Of a DNA stretch of 64,000 bases, positions 40,839 to 49,247 are shown piece by piece. The position numbers were made by a program, and so were the translations under genes. Below the pieces are notes generated by a model. That model was not told where the DNA came from and made no database searches. It saw only the letters and a list, made by a program, of their open reading frames with translations. The DNA is from Salsipaludibacter sp963735045. Lineage in GTDB: Bacteria; Actinomycetota; Nitriliruptoria; Nitriliruptorales; Nitriliruptoraceae. Position 1 is the stretch's first letter. The number at the start of each line of letters is the position of its first letter. The stretch lies in NCBI GenBank assembly GCA_963735045.1, contig CAVTIZ010000003.1:434001-498000 (forward strand), written 5' to 3'.

Positions 40839-42692
40839 ATGCAGGTCACCGGTGCACAGGCAGTCATGCGCAGCCTCGAGGAGGTCGGCGTCGACGTCGT
40901 CTTCGGGTATCCCGGCGGGGCGATCCTGCCGGCCTACGACCCGCTGATCGAGGCCGACCTCACCCACGTGCTGGTGCGCCACGAGCAGGGCGCGGTCCAC
41001 GCCGCCGAGGGCTATGCCCACGCCTCGGGCAAGGTCGGGGTCTGCATCGTCACCTCCGGTCCGGCCGCCACGAACCTGGTGACGGGGCTGTGTGACGCAC
41101 TGATGGACTCGGTGCCGGTGCTGGCCATCACCGGCCAGGTGGCGTCGACCGCGATCGGCTCCGACGCCTTCCAGGAGGCCGACGTCCTGGGCATCACGAT
41201 GCCGGTGACCAAGCACAACGAGCTGGTCACCAGCGTCGAGCGCATCCCCGCCGCGATCCGCGAGGCCCACCACATCGCGGCCAGCGGCCGCCCGGGCCCG
41301 GTCCTGCTGGACATCCCCAAGGACATCCTCCAGCAGTCCTTCGAGTGGGCCTGGCCCGAGCACCTCGACCTGCCGGGCTACCGCCCCACCGTGCGTGGCC
41401 ACGGACGCCAGGTCCGGGATGCGGTCGAACTGATCGCGTCGTCGTCGCGCCCCGTGGTCTATGCCGGTGGCGGCCTGGTCCGTGCCGACGCCGGCCCCGA
41501 ACTGCGCGAGCTGGTCGAGTTGCTCGACCTGCCGGTCGTGACGACGCTGATGGCACGCGGCATCATCCCGGAGCGCCATCCGCGGGCACTGGGCATGCCC
41601 GGGATGCACGGCCACTACGTCGCGATCAAGGCGTTGCAGGAGGCCGACCTGCTGATCACCCTCGGGGCACGCTTCGACGACCGCGTCACGGGTGACCTCG
41701 CCCACTTCGCCCCCGGGGCCAAGGTCATCCACGTCGACGTCGACCCGGCCGAGATCGGCAAGAACCGGCCGGTGGACGTGCCCATCGTCGGTGACGCCAA
41801 GGTCGTGGTCGGCCAGTTGCTGGAGGTGGCCCGTGACCGGGGCGAGGCGGCCGTCCCGGACGCGGCCGCGTGGCGCGACCACCTCGCCGAGGTCGCCCAG
41901 GACCACCCGCTGCAGGTCAAGCAGCCCGACGAGGGCGTGATCAAGCCCCAGACCGCGATCAGCGCGGTGCACGCGGCCTTCGGCGACGACGCCGTCTACG
42001 TCGCGGGGGTCGGCCAGCACCAGATGTGGGCGTCCCAGCTGATCCCGTGGAGTCGGCCACGCCAGTGGATCAACTCCGGCGGCCTCGGGACCATGGGCTT
42101 CGCCGTGCCGGCCGCGATCGGCGCCAAGGTGGCGGTCGGGCGCGACACCCCGGTCGTGGCCATCGACGGCGACGGCTGTTTCCAGATGACCTTCCAGGAG
42201 CTGGCCGCCGCGGTGCAGCACGACATCCCGGTGACGTTCGTCGTCATCAACAACGGGGTCCTGGGCATGGTGCGGCAGTGGCAGACGCTGTTCTACGGCA
42301 GCCGGCTGTCGGAGACGACCATGGGCCAGGGGCTGCCGGACCTGGTGACCATCGCCGATGCCTACGGCATCCCGGGCTTCCGCGCGAACCACGTCGGCGA
42401 GCTGGAGAGCGTGCTGGCCAAGGCGGCCGCGATCACCGATCAGCCGGTGCTGGTCGACATCCGTACCGATCCCGACGAGATGGTGTTCCCGATGATCCCG
42501 GCCGGGGGGTCCAACGACAACGTGATCGAGTCCGCCGACGAGTGGCTGACCATGGCCATCGCCGACAACGTGGAGGCCGCCTCGGACCGGGAACGCGACA
42601 ACCGCGAAGTGGGGCTCGGACGTGGCCTGGTGGGGGACCCGACCCCGCCCGCCAACCAGCAGGACGGTCCGATCGAGGAAGGGAAGTCCTGA
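40839..42692 (+). CDS. ilvB: Acetolactate synthase large subunit
   Basis: A 617-residue ThDP- and FAD-dependent enzyme that begins valine, leucine and isoleucine synthesis. The catalytic glutamate lies in RHEQGAVHAAEGYA; the ThDP motif is GDGCFQMTFQELAAA with NNGVLGMVRQWQ; the FAD region PAEIGKNRPVDVPIVGD is present. The C-terminus carries an extra 40 residues of charged sequence. GAAGGA at 40825-40830 precedes the ATG. Expression is under the leader-peptide attenuator upstream. Its stop shares a base with the ilvN start (TGATG). Confidence 0.96.
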   Translation: MQVTGAQAVMRSLEEVGVDVVFGYPGGAILPAYDPLIEADLTHVLVRHEQGAVHAAEGYAHASGKVGVCIVTSGPAATNLVTGLCDALMDSVPVLAITGQVASTAIGSDAFQEADVLGITMPVTKHNELVTSVERIPAAIREAHHIAASGRPGPVLLDIPKDILQQSFEWAWPEHLDLPGYRPTVRGHGRQVRDAVELIASSSRPVVYAGGGLVRADAGPELRELVELLDLPVVTTLMARGIIPERHPRALGMPGMHGHYVAIKALQEADLLITLGARFDDRVTGDLAHFAPGAKVIHVDVDPAEIGKNRPVDVPIVGDAKVVVGQLLEVARDRGEAAVPDAAAWRDHLAEVAQDHPLQVKQPDEGVIKPQTAISAVHAAFGDDAVYVAGVGQHQMWASQLIPWSRPRQWINSGGLGTMGFAVPAAIGAKVAVGRDTPVVAIDGDGCFQMTFQELAAAVQHDIPVTFVVINNGVLGMVRQWQTLFYGSRLSETTMGQGLPDLVTIADAYGIPGFRANHVGELESVLAKAAAITDQPVLVDIRTDPDEMVFPMIPAGGSNDNVIESADEWLTMAIADNVEAASDRERDNREVGLGRGLVGDPTPPANQQDGPIEEGKS

Positions 42693-43216
42693 TGCAGCAG
42701 CACACGCTGTCGGTCCTGGTCGAGAACCGGCCCGGGGTCCTGGCCAGGATCTCGGGAATGTTCTCCCGTCGCTCCTACAACATCCACTCGCTGGCGGTCG
42801 GCCCGACCGACGACGAGCGCGTGTCGCGCCTGACCATCGTGGTCGGCACCGACCCGGTGCACCTCGAACAGGTCATCAAGCAGCTCAACAAGCTGATCCA
42901 CGTCCTCAAGATCATCGAGCTGGACCCGGCAGACTCGGTCCAGATGGAACTCCAGATGGTCAAGGTCAGCGCCGACGCGTCACAGCGCGGCGACCTGTTC
43001 GCCCTGGCAGACGTGTTCGGCGCGGAGGTGGTCGACGTCGACGCCGACAGCGTCACGATCGCGATCGCCGGCAACACCCGCCGGCTCGCTCGCCTGCTGC
43101 CGCTGCTGGAGGCCTACGGCATCCGCGAACTGGTGCGCTCGGGCAGCGTGGCCATCGCCCGGGGTGACCGCGCCATCCTCGACGGCTCGAAGCTGCGCCT
43201 GCAGCGTGTCGTGTGA
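42692..43216 (+). CDS. ilvN: Acetolactate synthase small (regulatory) subunit
   Basis: A 174-residue subunit that confers feedback inhibition by valine. The ACT domain is at residues 1-75 (HTLSVLVENRPGVLARISGMFSRR, YNIHSLAVG), followed by the C-terminal ALS_ss domain ending AIARGDRAI. A ribosome site GAGGAAGGGAAG precedes the ATG. ilvC does not follow; two acyltransferase genes do. Confidence 0.95.
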   Translation: MQQHTLSVLVENRPGVLARISGMFSRRSYNIHSLAVGPTDDERVSRLTIVVGTDPVHLEQVIKQLNKLIHVLKIIELDPADSVQMELQMVKVSADASQRGDLFALADVFGAEVVDVDADSVTIAIAGNTRRLARLLPLLEAYGIRELVRSGSVAIARGDRAILDGSKLRLQRVV

Positions 43217-43232
43217 CCGGGCCGGCGCCGTC

Positions 43233-44144
43233 GTGACCCCCCAGGACCCGATCGCCGAGGACCCGATCCCCGAGGACCCGATCTCCGAGGACCCGATCTC
43301 CCAGGACCCGATCGCCGACGACCCGACTCCCGCGGACCCGACTCCCGCGGACCTGGTGCCCGGCGAGCCCAGCCGGATGACCTGGGTGTGGAGGCTGCTG
43401 CGCGGCCTGGTGACGGGGATCTTCGAGGGCGTGCTGCGGTGGCGGGTGACCCACGAGGGCGTCGAACACGTGCCCGAGCAGGGCGGCGCCGTGGTGACCT
43501 GGAACCACCACTCCTACACCGACTTCCTGTTCGTGGCCCTGGGCGTGGTCCGCGACCGCCGCCGCATCGTGCGGATCCTCGGCAAGGCCGAGATCTGGGA
43601 GAACCCGGTGACCCGCTGGTTCGCCACCCAGGCCGGGGCCGTGCCGGTGCACCGCACCACCCGCGGTGGTGGCCGGCGTGCGCTGGACTCGGCCGTCGCG
43701 GCCCTGCGCCAGGGCGACCTGGTGATGCTGGCCCCCGAGCAGACCATCTCGACGTCCTTCGAGTTGTTGCCGTTCGCCACCGGCGCGGCCCGCATGGCCC
43801 TGGCGGCCGGGGTGCCGATCGTGCCGACGGCCGGGTGGGGCAGCCAACGGCTGTACACCAAGGGGCGTCGCCCGCGGGTGGTCACGGGCATTCCCGTCAC
43901 CGTGGTGTACGGCGAGCCGCTGGTGTTCCCGCCGGGGACCACGCCCGAGGAGGCCACCGCCCGGCTGCGCGAGGCCACCGAGGACCTGCTCCACCACCTC
44001 CAGGAGACCTACCCGGACGTTCCCGCGCCCGGCGACGACTGGTGGGTTCCGCGCCGCCTGGGTGGCTCCGCACCCGACCACCAGGAGGTCCTGGCCGCGC
44101 ACCGACGGTGGCAGGAGGAATCCCACCCGGGCGGGGCGGCGTGA
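43233..44144 (+). CDS. PlsC-type 1-acyl-glycerol-3-phosphate acyltransferase
   Basis: A 303-residue membrane-bound acyltransferase that adds the second acyl chain of phospholipids. The H(x4)D motif is NHHSYTDFLFV, followed by PEQTISTSFELLPF and the VPIVPTAGWG region. The start is doubtful: GTG 43233 would begin with about 45 residues of repeated DPI-x-E units encoded by a tandem array; an ATG at 43377 (MTWVWRLLRG) would omit them. The frame stays open through the array. It overlaps the next acyltransferase by a GTGA at 44141-44144. Why two paralogues sit behind ilvN is unclear. Confidence 0.82.
   Translation: MTPQDPIAEDPIPEDPISEDPISQDPIADDPTPADPTPADLVPGEPSRMTWVWRLLRGLVTGIFEGVLRWRVTHEGVEHVPEQGGAVVTWNHHSYTDFLFVALGVVRDRRRIVRILGKAEIWENPVTRWFATQAGAVPVHRTTRGGGRRALDSAVAALRQGDLVMLAPEQTISTSFELLPFATGAARMALAAGVPIVPTAGWGSQRLYTKGRRPRVVTGIPVTVVYGEPLVFPPGTTPEEATARLREATEDLLHHLQETYPDVPAPGDDWWVPRRLGGSAPDHQEVLAAHRRWQEESHPGGAA
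43242..43361 (+). repeat. 15-bp tandem array at the 5' end of the acyltransferase gene, eight copies
   Basis: Units such as GAGGACCCGATCTCC run from 43242 to 43361 with one to five changes each, the last two the most divergent. A unit of 15 keeps the frame and yields DP-rich pentapeptides. The array lies at the very start of the gene or in its leader, depending on the true start codon. Confidence 0.88.
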
Positions 44145-44899
44145 CCGACGGAGGGCCCGAGGCCTCGGTGCTGTACCGCACGGCCGCCGCGACGGCGTTG
44201 GCGTTGTTCCGGGTGCAGGACTGGCAGGTCCGCGTCACCGGACTGGACCACGTCCCGCGCTCGGGTGGCGTCGTCGTGGCCGCCAACCACATGTCCTTCT
44301 GGGACTTCTTCCTGGTCGGGGCGGGCCCCTACCTGGCGTGGGGACGTCCGGCCCGGATCCTGGCCAAGCAGTCACTGTTCGACACACCCGTGTTCGGTCC
44401 GGTCATGCGGTCGGCCGGCCACATCCCGGTTCGGCGAGGACGGGGAGGCCGGGCCTACCAGGGTGCGGTCACGGCACTTCAGCGTGGCGAGCTGGTGCTG
44501 GTGCTGCCCGAGGCCACGATCTCACCCGCCCTCGACCTGCTGGACTTCCGCGCGGGTGCGGCGCGCATGGCCATCGCGGCCGGGGTGCCGCTGGTCCCGG
44601 CGGTCTCGTGGGGCAGCCACCGCTTCCACACGGTCAAGCGCGGCCCGACCCCGCGGTGGCGACTGCCGGTGACGGTGGACTACGGCGAGCCGTTGCATCC
44701 CGGTCCGGACGACGACCCGCGGGTGGTGACCGCGGAGTTGCGGGCCCGCATGCAGACGATGTTCGACCGGGCCGTGACGTCCTACCCGGGCGGGACCCCG
44801 TCCGGGGCGTGGTGGGTCCCGGCCCGTTTCGGCGGAGGCGCGCCCACGCCCGACGACGCCGACGCCTACCTCGACACCATCCGTCGCGGCTGGCGCTGA
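44141..44899 (+). CDS. Second PlsC-type acyltransferase
   Basis: A 252-residue paralogue of the preceding gene. H(x4)D motif NHMSFWDFFLV, PEATISPALDLLDFRAGAARMA and VPLVPAVSWGSHRF are present. It starts with GTG inside the stop of its neighbour, so both are made together. Different conserved residues around the motifs suggest that the two enzymes use different acyl donors or acceptors; that is inference. Confidence 0.9.
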   Translation: MTDGGPEASVLYRTAAATALALFRVQDWQVRVTGLDHVPRSGGVVVAANHMSFWDFFLVGAGPYLAWGRPARILAKQSLFDTPVFGPVMRSAGHIPVRRGRGGRAYQGAVTALQRGELVLVLPEATISPALDLLDFRAGAARMAIAAGVPLVPAVSWGSHRFHTVKRGPTPRWRLPVTVDYGEPLHPGPDDDPRVVTAELRARMQTMFDRAVTSYPGGTPSGAWWVPARFGGGAPTPDDADAYLDTIRRGWR

Positions 44900-45055
44900 C
44901 CCGGCAGCGTCGACGGGCCCCGCGGTGGCGGGTGCCCGGCCGGCGACACGTCGCGTCGGCCAGAAACCCGTCCCCTCGACCCACCGGTGGGCCGGCTTCC
45001 CGGGACGGCGTGGGGTGGGGACAGTGGTCGGACACCACCGACCACAGGAACCCCG

Positions 45056-46114
45056 ATGAGCAGGGCCATCCCGATGCGGCCGCCGTCCACCCGGTTGATC
45101 GTCCCACCCCGGACCCCGCCGCCGGCGACGCCCGGCGCCAGCCCTGCCCCCGAGGCGGACCCCGAGGCAGACCCCGAGGCAGACCCCGGGGCCGACCCCG
45201 GGGCAGACCCCGGGGCCGACCCTGGGGCGGACCCCGGGGGACCCGGGGCGGACTCCGGGGCGAACCCCGGGGCGAACCCTGGGATGGATCGGTTCGGCAC
45301 CGACGACGGGGATCCGTCCAGCCTCCAGCGGATCCGTCGCGTCGTCGCCGCCCACCAACTCGGGGTGTTCGTCGTGCTGGCGATCGGGCTGTCGTGGTGG
45401 ACGTGGGTGCTCGCGCCCGGTGACCTGAACCCGACCGGGCCGGCCATCGCCGCCTTCCTCGTGGTGGCCCTGTCGTCGGGCGACCCGATCGGGCGCTTCG
45501 CCCGGCGGGTCGTCGACGTCCGCGTGCCGCTCCGTTGGCTCGCCGTCGCGATCGTGGTCCCGGCCGTCGTGGTCGTCGGGTCCGTGGCGCTCAACACCCT
45601 GCTGGGGGCACCGGCGCCGACCGGGGTGCAGCTCGGATCGTGGACGGGCCTGCCCGTGGAGTTCCTGCTGGTGCTGGTCCTGGTCGGGTTCGGCGAGGAG
45701 ATCGGCTGGACGGCGTTCGCGGCGCCGCGGGCGCTGGCCGGGCGGAGCGTCCCGGCCGCGTTCGTGCTGCTGTCGACGATGCGTGCGGTGTGGCACCTGC
45801 CGATGGTGCTGACCGGCGAGATGCCGTGGGTGTCGGTCCTCGGCATGGTCGCCTTCCAGTTCGTGATCCTGTGGACCTACCGACGCAGCGGGGGACGGTG
45901 GGCCACGGCGGCGGTGTTGCACGCCGTCAACAACGTCCTCGCCGGTTCCTTCCTGTTCCAGATGGTCGACGGCCGTGACCTGCGGAACCTGCTCACCGTG
46001 CAGGCCGTCCTGTACGCACTCGTCGCCCTCGGCGCCCTCGGGCTGGACCGTCGCCGCCGGGGGCGGGACCCGGTGCGTGTCGACGCGGTGGTGTCCCGGC
46101 CCGACGGTGCGTGA
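45056..46114 (+). CDS. CPBP family intramembrane protease with repeat-rich N-terminus
   Basis: A 352-residue membrane protein of the CAAX protease and bacteriocin-processing (CPBP) family. After an N-terminal region of about 80 residues made of Pro, Ala, Asp and Gly repeats (ADPEADPEADPG type) come six to eight helices; the catalytic motifs are GFGEEIGWTAFAAPR, STMRAVWHLP, and VLHAVNN. Family members cleave membrane proteins or modify secreted peptides; the target here is unknown. CAGGAA precedes the ATG at 45056. Confidence 0.85.
   Translation: MSRAIPMRPPSTRLIVPPRTPPPATPGASPAPEADPEADPEADPGADPGADPGADPGADPGGPGADSGANPGANPGMDRFGTDDGDPSSLQRIRRVVAAHQLGVFVVLAIGLSWWTWVLAPGDLNPTGPAIAAFLVVALSSGDPIGRFARRVVDVRVPLRWLAVAIVVPAVVVVGSVALNTLLGAPAPTGVQLGSWTGLPVEFLLVLVLVGFGEEIGWTAFAAPRALAGRSVPAAFVLLSTMRAVWHLPMVLTGEMPWVSVLGMVAFQFVILWTYRRSGGRWATAAVLHAVNNVLAGSFLFQMVDGRDLRNLLTVQAVLYALVALGALGLDRRRRGRDPVRVDAVVSRPDGA
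45149..45277 (+). repeat. 12-bp tandem array inside the CPBP protease gene, about eleven copies
   Basis: Units of the CCCGAGGCAGAC / CCCGGGGCCGAC type run from 45149 to 45277, with one shortened 9-base unit at 45233-45241 that also keeps the frame. They encode DPEA, DPGA and DPGG tetrapeptides of the cytosolic N-terminus. Confidence 0.88.
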
Positions 46115-46144
46115 TGCCGGACCGGAGGCTGGCCCCAGCGGCCG

Positions 46145-46657
46145 TCAGCAGTCGAACACGAACCAACACCGGTCGTTGCGCACACGTTGGTCGTCCAGGA
46201 CGAGGTCGCGGACCTCGTCGGGGAGCTGGTCGCGCTGCCACCGGCACTCCTGCCGGCCCGCGCCCGCCGCGTCGTCGTGGGCGGCCGCCCGTGCGGCCTT
46301 GATCGCGTAGGCGGCCGCGCCGAGGTCGTGCGCGGCGACATGGGCCACCACCGCGGCCTGCCCGGCCGCGAACGCGGCGTGGCGAGCGGCCCCCGTGAGC
46401 GGTCGTGCGGCCGCCATGGCATGGCCTCCCGCCGCCCGGGACGTCGACATCCGGATCTCGCCGCGGGCCCAGGCGCGGACCTGGGCGATCGCCTGCCGGG
46501 GCCGCGGGTCCCCGGGCCGGGCCGATTCGAACAGGTCCAGGACGTGCTCGGCGCACGTGGCCGCCCACCGCGCCAGCAGGTGATGGTCGTGGTCGGTGAG
46601 CGTGCCCCCGCGTCGGATCGTGGTGAGGCGGGGGTCGGGCGGGTTGGGCAGGATCAC
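46145..46657 (-). CDS. Imm5-like putative immunity protein, orphan
   Basis: A 170-residue all-helical, Ala/Arg-rich protein. The pattern TDHDHHLLARWAATCAEHVLDLFE, RQAIAQVRAWARGEI, AAHDLGAAAYAIKAARAA and LPDEVRDLVLDD matches proteins annotated as Imm5-like putative immunity proteins in actinobacteria. The actual role is unproven, and no toxin or secretion gene stands beside it. GTG 46655-46657 follows GAAGG on the coding strand. It is divergent from the sortase gene. Confidence 0.6.
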   Translation of the reverse strand: MILPNPPDPRLTTIRRGGTLTDHDHHLLARWAATCAEHVLDLFESARPGDPRPRQAIAQVRAWARGEIRMSTSRAAGGHAMAAARPLTGAARHAAFAAGQAAVVAHVAAHDLGAAAYAIKAARAAAHDDAAGAGRQECRWQRDQLPDEVRDLVLDDQRVRNDRCWFVFDC

Positions 46658-46857
46658 GCTCGCGCCTTCGGTGGCCGCTCGGTCCGGCCACGGTGTCTCG
46701 AGGAAGGATGCCGTGCCCGCGGCGCGATGGCGACCCCGGCCCGACCGCGTCGTCGACGTCGTCCGGCGACACGGCATCGTGGTTTCGCAGGTCGTCACTC
46801 CTACCCTGCCGAGCGGACGACGCCCTGCCGAGACCAGGACCTGCCCTGTCCACCACC

Positions 46858-47664
46858 GTGCGCTCCGAGAACCACCGCCTGTGGCTGCGGCGTCAGGCCG
46901 CGGTGGCTGCCGCCGGCGTCGTCGCGGCCGGCGTCCTGGTCCTGGGTGCCGTGTCGTTGGCCGATGCGTCGGGCCCGGACGGGGCGGCGTCGGCGACCGG
47001 CGACACCCCGATCGCCGACGTGACCGGGCCACCCCAGTTCGCCCCCGTTGCGTCGCCAGGCCCCACGCCAGTCCCCTCGCCAGTCCCCCCGCCAGCCCCC
47101 CCGCCAGCCCAGGACCCGTCAGCGGCCCCCACGCCAGTCCCGTCGGAACCGGGACCCACGGCCGCCCCCTCGCCGCCACCGCCGGGCCTGCCCCACGTGC
47201 GACCCGTCCGCGTCGAGGTCCCGGACGTGGGCATCGCCTCGGACCTCGTCGACCTCCACCTCAACCCGGACGGTTCGTTGCAGGCGCCCGAGGACTACGA
47301 CCTGGCCGGGTGGTACGCCGACGGGCCGGCGCCCGGCGACGCCACCTCGCCACCGGCCGTCGTGGTCGGCCACGTCGACTCCACCACGGGCCCGGCCGTG
47401 TTCTACCGGCTCCGGGAGCTGGTCGAGGGCGACCGGATCGAGATCACCCGTCAGGACGGGTCGGTGGCGGTCTTCCGGGTGCGCACGACCGTGCAGTACC
47501 CCAAGTCCAACCTGCCCGCGGACGAGGTCTACCGCGCCCGTGACCCCTCGGAACTGGTCCTGATCACCTGCAGCGGCGAGTTCGACCGCGAGGCACGGTC
47601 CTACCTCGACAACTTCGTCGTGACCGCGCGGCTGGACGTCGAGGCGAGCACGGCCGACGCCTGA
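46858..47664 (+). CDS. Class F sortase
   Basis: A 268-residue transpeptidase that joins surface proteins to the cell wall. One membrane helix (residues about 13-38) is followed by a Pro-rich stalk with PVPSP, PPPAP repeats (about 55-115) and the sortase beta barrel, with catalytic His172 in VVGHVDS and Cys238 in LITCSGEFD, then an aromatic SYLDNFVV end. Class F enzymes occur mainly in actinobacteria; their substrates are poorly defined. The start at GTG 46858 is tentative, since no ribosome site is close. A terminator follows. Confidence 0.87.
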   Translation: MRSENHRLWLRRQAAVAAAGVVAAGVLVLGAVSLADASGPDGAASATGDTPIADVTGPPQFAPVASPGPTPVPSPVPPPAPPPAQDPSAAPTPVPSEPGPTAAPSPPPPGLPHVRPVRVEVPDVGIASDLVDLHLNPDGSLQAPEDYDLAGWYADGPAPGDATSPPAVVVGHVDSTTGPAVFYRLRELVEGDRIEITRQDGSVAVFRVRTTVQYPKSNLPADEVYRARDPSELVLITCSGEFDREARSYLDNFVVTARLDVEASTADA

Positions 47665-47693
47665 CCCGGCTCCGACGCGGCGCCCGGGTCAGG
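47660..47693. terminator. Terminator overlapping two convergent 3' ends
   Basis: CCTGACCCGG at 47660-47669 pairs exactly with CCGGGTCAGG at 47684-47693 and includes the stop codons of the sortase gene and the dioxygenase remnant. Confidence 0.55.
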
Positions 47694-47880
47694 TGTGGTG
47701 GGCGGCGGCGGACACCATGCCCCGGTGGAAGGTGCGGTCACCGACGACGTCGGCGTGGTCGGCGCGATGCATCACCCGCGCGTTGTCCCACACGACCACG
47801 TCACCGGGCGCCCAGCGGTCGCGGAACGCGGATCGGTCGGCATGGACGACGTCGTCGCCCACGAGCGTCGAAGCGGTCAT
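47689..47880 (-). pseudogene. C-terminal remnant of a TauD/TfdA-type dioxygenase
   Basis: Sixty-three codons match only the end of Fe(II)/2-oxoglutarate dioxygenases: WAPGDVVVWDNARVMHRADH carries the distal iron-binding histidine and RTFHRGMVSA the 2-oxoglutarate-binding arginine. The first two thirds, including the HxD motif, are absent: upstream on this strand lies an MFS gene in the opposite direction. An ATG at 47878-47880 exists, but a folded enzyme is not possible. Most likely a decayed gene after deletion or rearrangement. Confidence 0.7.
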
Positions 47881-47958
47881 CACCGGGAGACCCCGGTGAA
47901 CCCGTGCATGCCCCGGCCGGGCGCCTACCGTGCGCGGCCCCGACCAAGGATCCGGCGA

Positions 47959-49206
47959 GTGCCCGACCACCAGCGCCGGTCCGGTGCGGCATCGGCCACG
48001 AGCCGGGCGGTGGCCACCGCTGGCGTGGGGCTGGTGCTGGCGGCCCTGCCGGTGTTCCTGGTCGGGGGACTGGCCGTGCAGCTCCGCGCGGACCTCGGCC
48101 TGGGCGAGGCGGGGCTCGGCGCGGTGGTGTCGGCGGCGTTCCTGGTCGGCGCCGTGGCGTCGCCGGTGGCCGGGCGCGTGGCCGACCGGCTCGGACCGAC
48201 CCGGTCGATCCTGGTCGGGGCCGGGTGGGCCACGGCCTCGGCAGCGGGCATCGCCCTGGTGGCCACCTCGTGGGCCGGGCTGGCCGCGACCCTGGCGTTG
48301 GCGGGCCTCGGGTTCGCCTTCATGGACCCCGGGCTGGCACTGCTGGTGCAGGCGCGGGTGCCACACGACCGGCAGGGGTTCGCGCTGGGCACCAAGGAGG
48401 CAGCGGTGCCGGCGTCGACGTTGCTGGCTGGTCTGGCCGTGCCCGCCATGGCGCTGACGGTGGGCTGGCGCTGGGCCTTCGCCCTGGTGGTGCCGGTGCT
48501 GGCCGTGCTGCTCGGGCTCCTCGCGGCGGAGCGACGCGCCGCGGGGCCCTCGTCCCCTGCCAGCCGTGGTGGTGGCGCAGGCTCCGGGCCCGCCGGCGGC
48601 CCGCCGGGACGTGACGCCACCACCGTCGCGCCGGGTCCACGTGCGGGGGTGGACGTCCGGCTGCTGGCCGTGGCGGCCGCACTGGGCTCGGCGGCGGCCA
48701 GCGGCGTCGGGGTGTTCCTGACCGACACCGCCGTGGCGCGCGGGCTGACCCCGGCGTCGGCGGGGCTGGTGCTGGCGCTGGGCAGCGTGGTCGGGATCGT
48801 GACCCGGTTGGGCGTGGGGATCCGTGCGGACCGGCGGCCGGGGTCGAGCCTGCCGACGATGGGGACCATGCTCGCGATCGGCGCCGTCGCGATGGCGATC
48901 GGGTCGCTGGACGGCACCGCCGCCCTGGTCGTGGGCACCGTCGGCACGTTCGGCGCCGGGTGGGGATGGTCGGGCCTGTTGTTCCTGGGACTGCTGCGGC
49001 TGCGCCCGGACGCGGCCGGGTCGGCGACCGGCGTCGGGCTGGCCGGCCTGGCCACCGGCAACGCCCTGGGCCCGCTGGGCTTCGGCGTGCTGGCCCAGAC
49101 CACGTCGCCGCAGGCGGCGTGGTTGGCGGCGGCGCTGGCCGCCGGCATCGGGGCCGGCCTGGTGGCCTGGACGACCCGCGGGCTCCGAGGTCGGACCGCG
49201 CCGTGA
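47959..49206 (+). CDS. MFS transporter
   Basis: A 415-residue transporter of the major facilitator superfamily with eleven or twelve helices and motif A-like GRVADRLGPTRS between helices 2 and 3. The central loop is long and Gly/Pro-rich (about 35 residues with GGGAGSGPAGGPPG). The substrate is unknown. GTG 47959 follows AAGGA by eight bases, and TACCGT at 47926-47931 may be its -10 box. It points away from the dioxygenase remnant, whose missing half would have been here. Confidence 0.83.
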   Translation: MPDHQRRSGAASATSRAVATAGVGLVLAALPVFLVGGLAVQLRADLGLGEAGLGAVVSAAFLVGAVASPVAGRVADRLGPTRSILVGAGWATASAAGIALVATSWAGLAATLALAGLGFAFMDPGLALLVQARVPHDRQGFALGTKEAAVPASTLLAGLAVPAMALTVGWRWAFALVVPVLAVLLGLLAAERRAAGPSSPASRGGGAGSGPAGGPPGRDATTVAPGPRAGVDVRLLAVAAALGSAAASGVGVFLTDTAVARGLTPASAGLVLALGSVVGIVTRLGVGIRADRRPGSSLPTMGTMLAIGAVAMAIGSLDGTAALVVGTVGTFGAGWGWSGLLFLGLLRLRPDAAGSATGVGLAGLATGNALGPLGFGVLAQTTSPQAAWLAAALAAGIGAGLVAWTTRGLRGRTAP

Positions 49207-49247
49207 CGACCGAGGTCGCCACGGCGGCGGGGACACGGCGTGGCGGG

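Noticed and set aside
40008..42392. A minus-strand open frame of about 790 codons opposite ilvB
   Set aside because: ilvB and its attenuator are on the plus strand with full motifs; the antisense product is repetitive and without domain signals.
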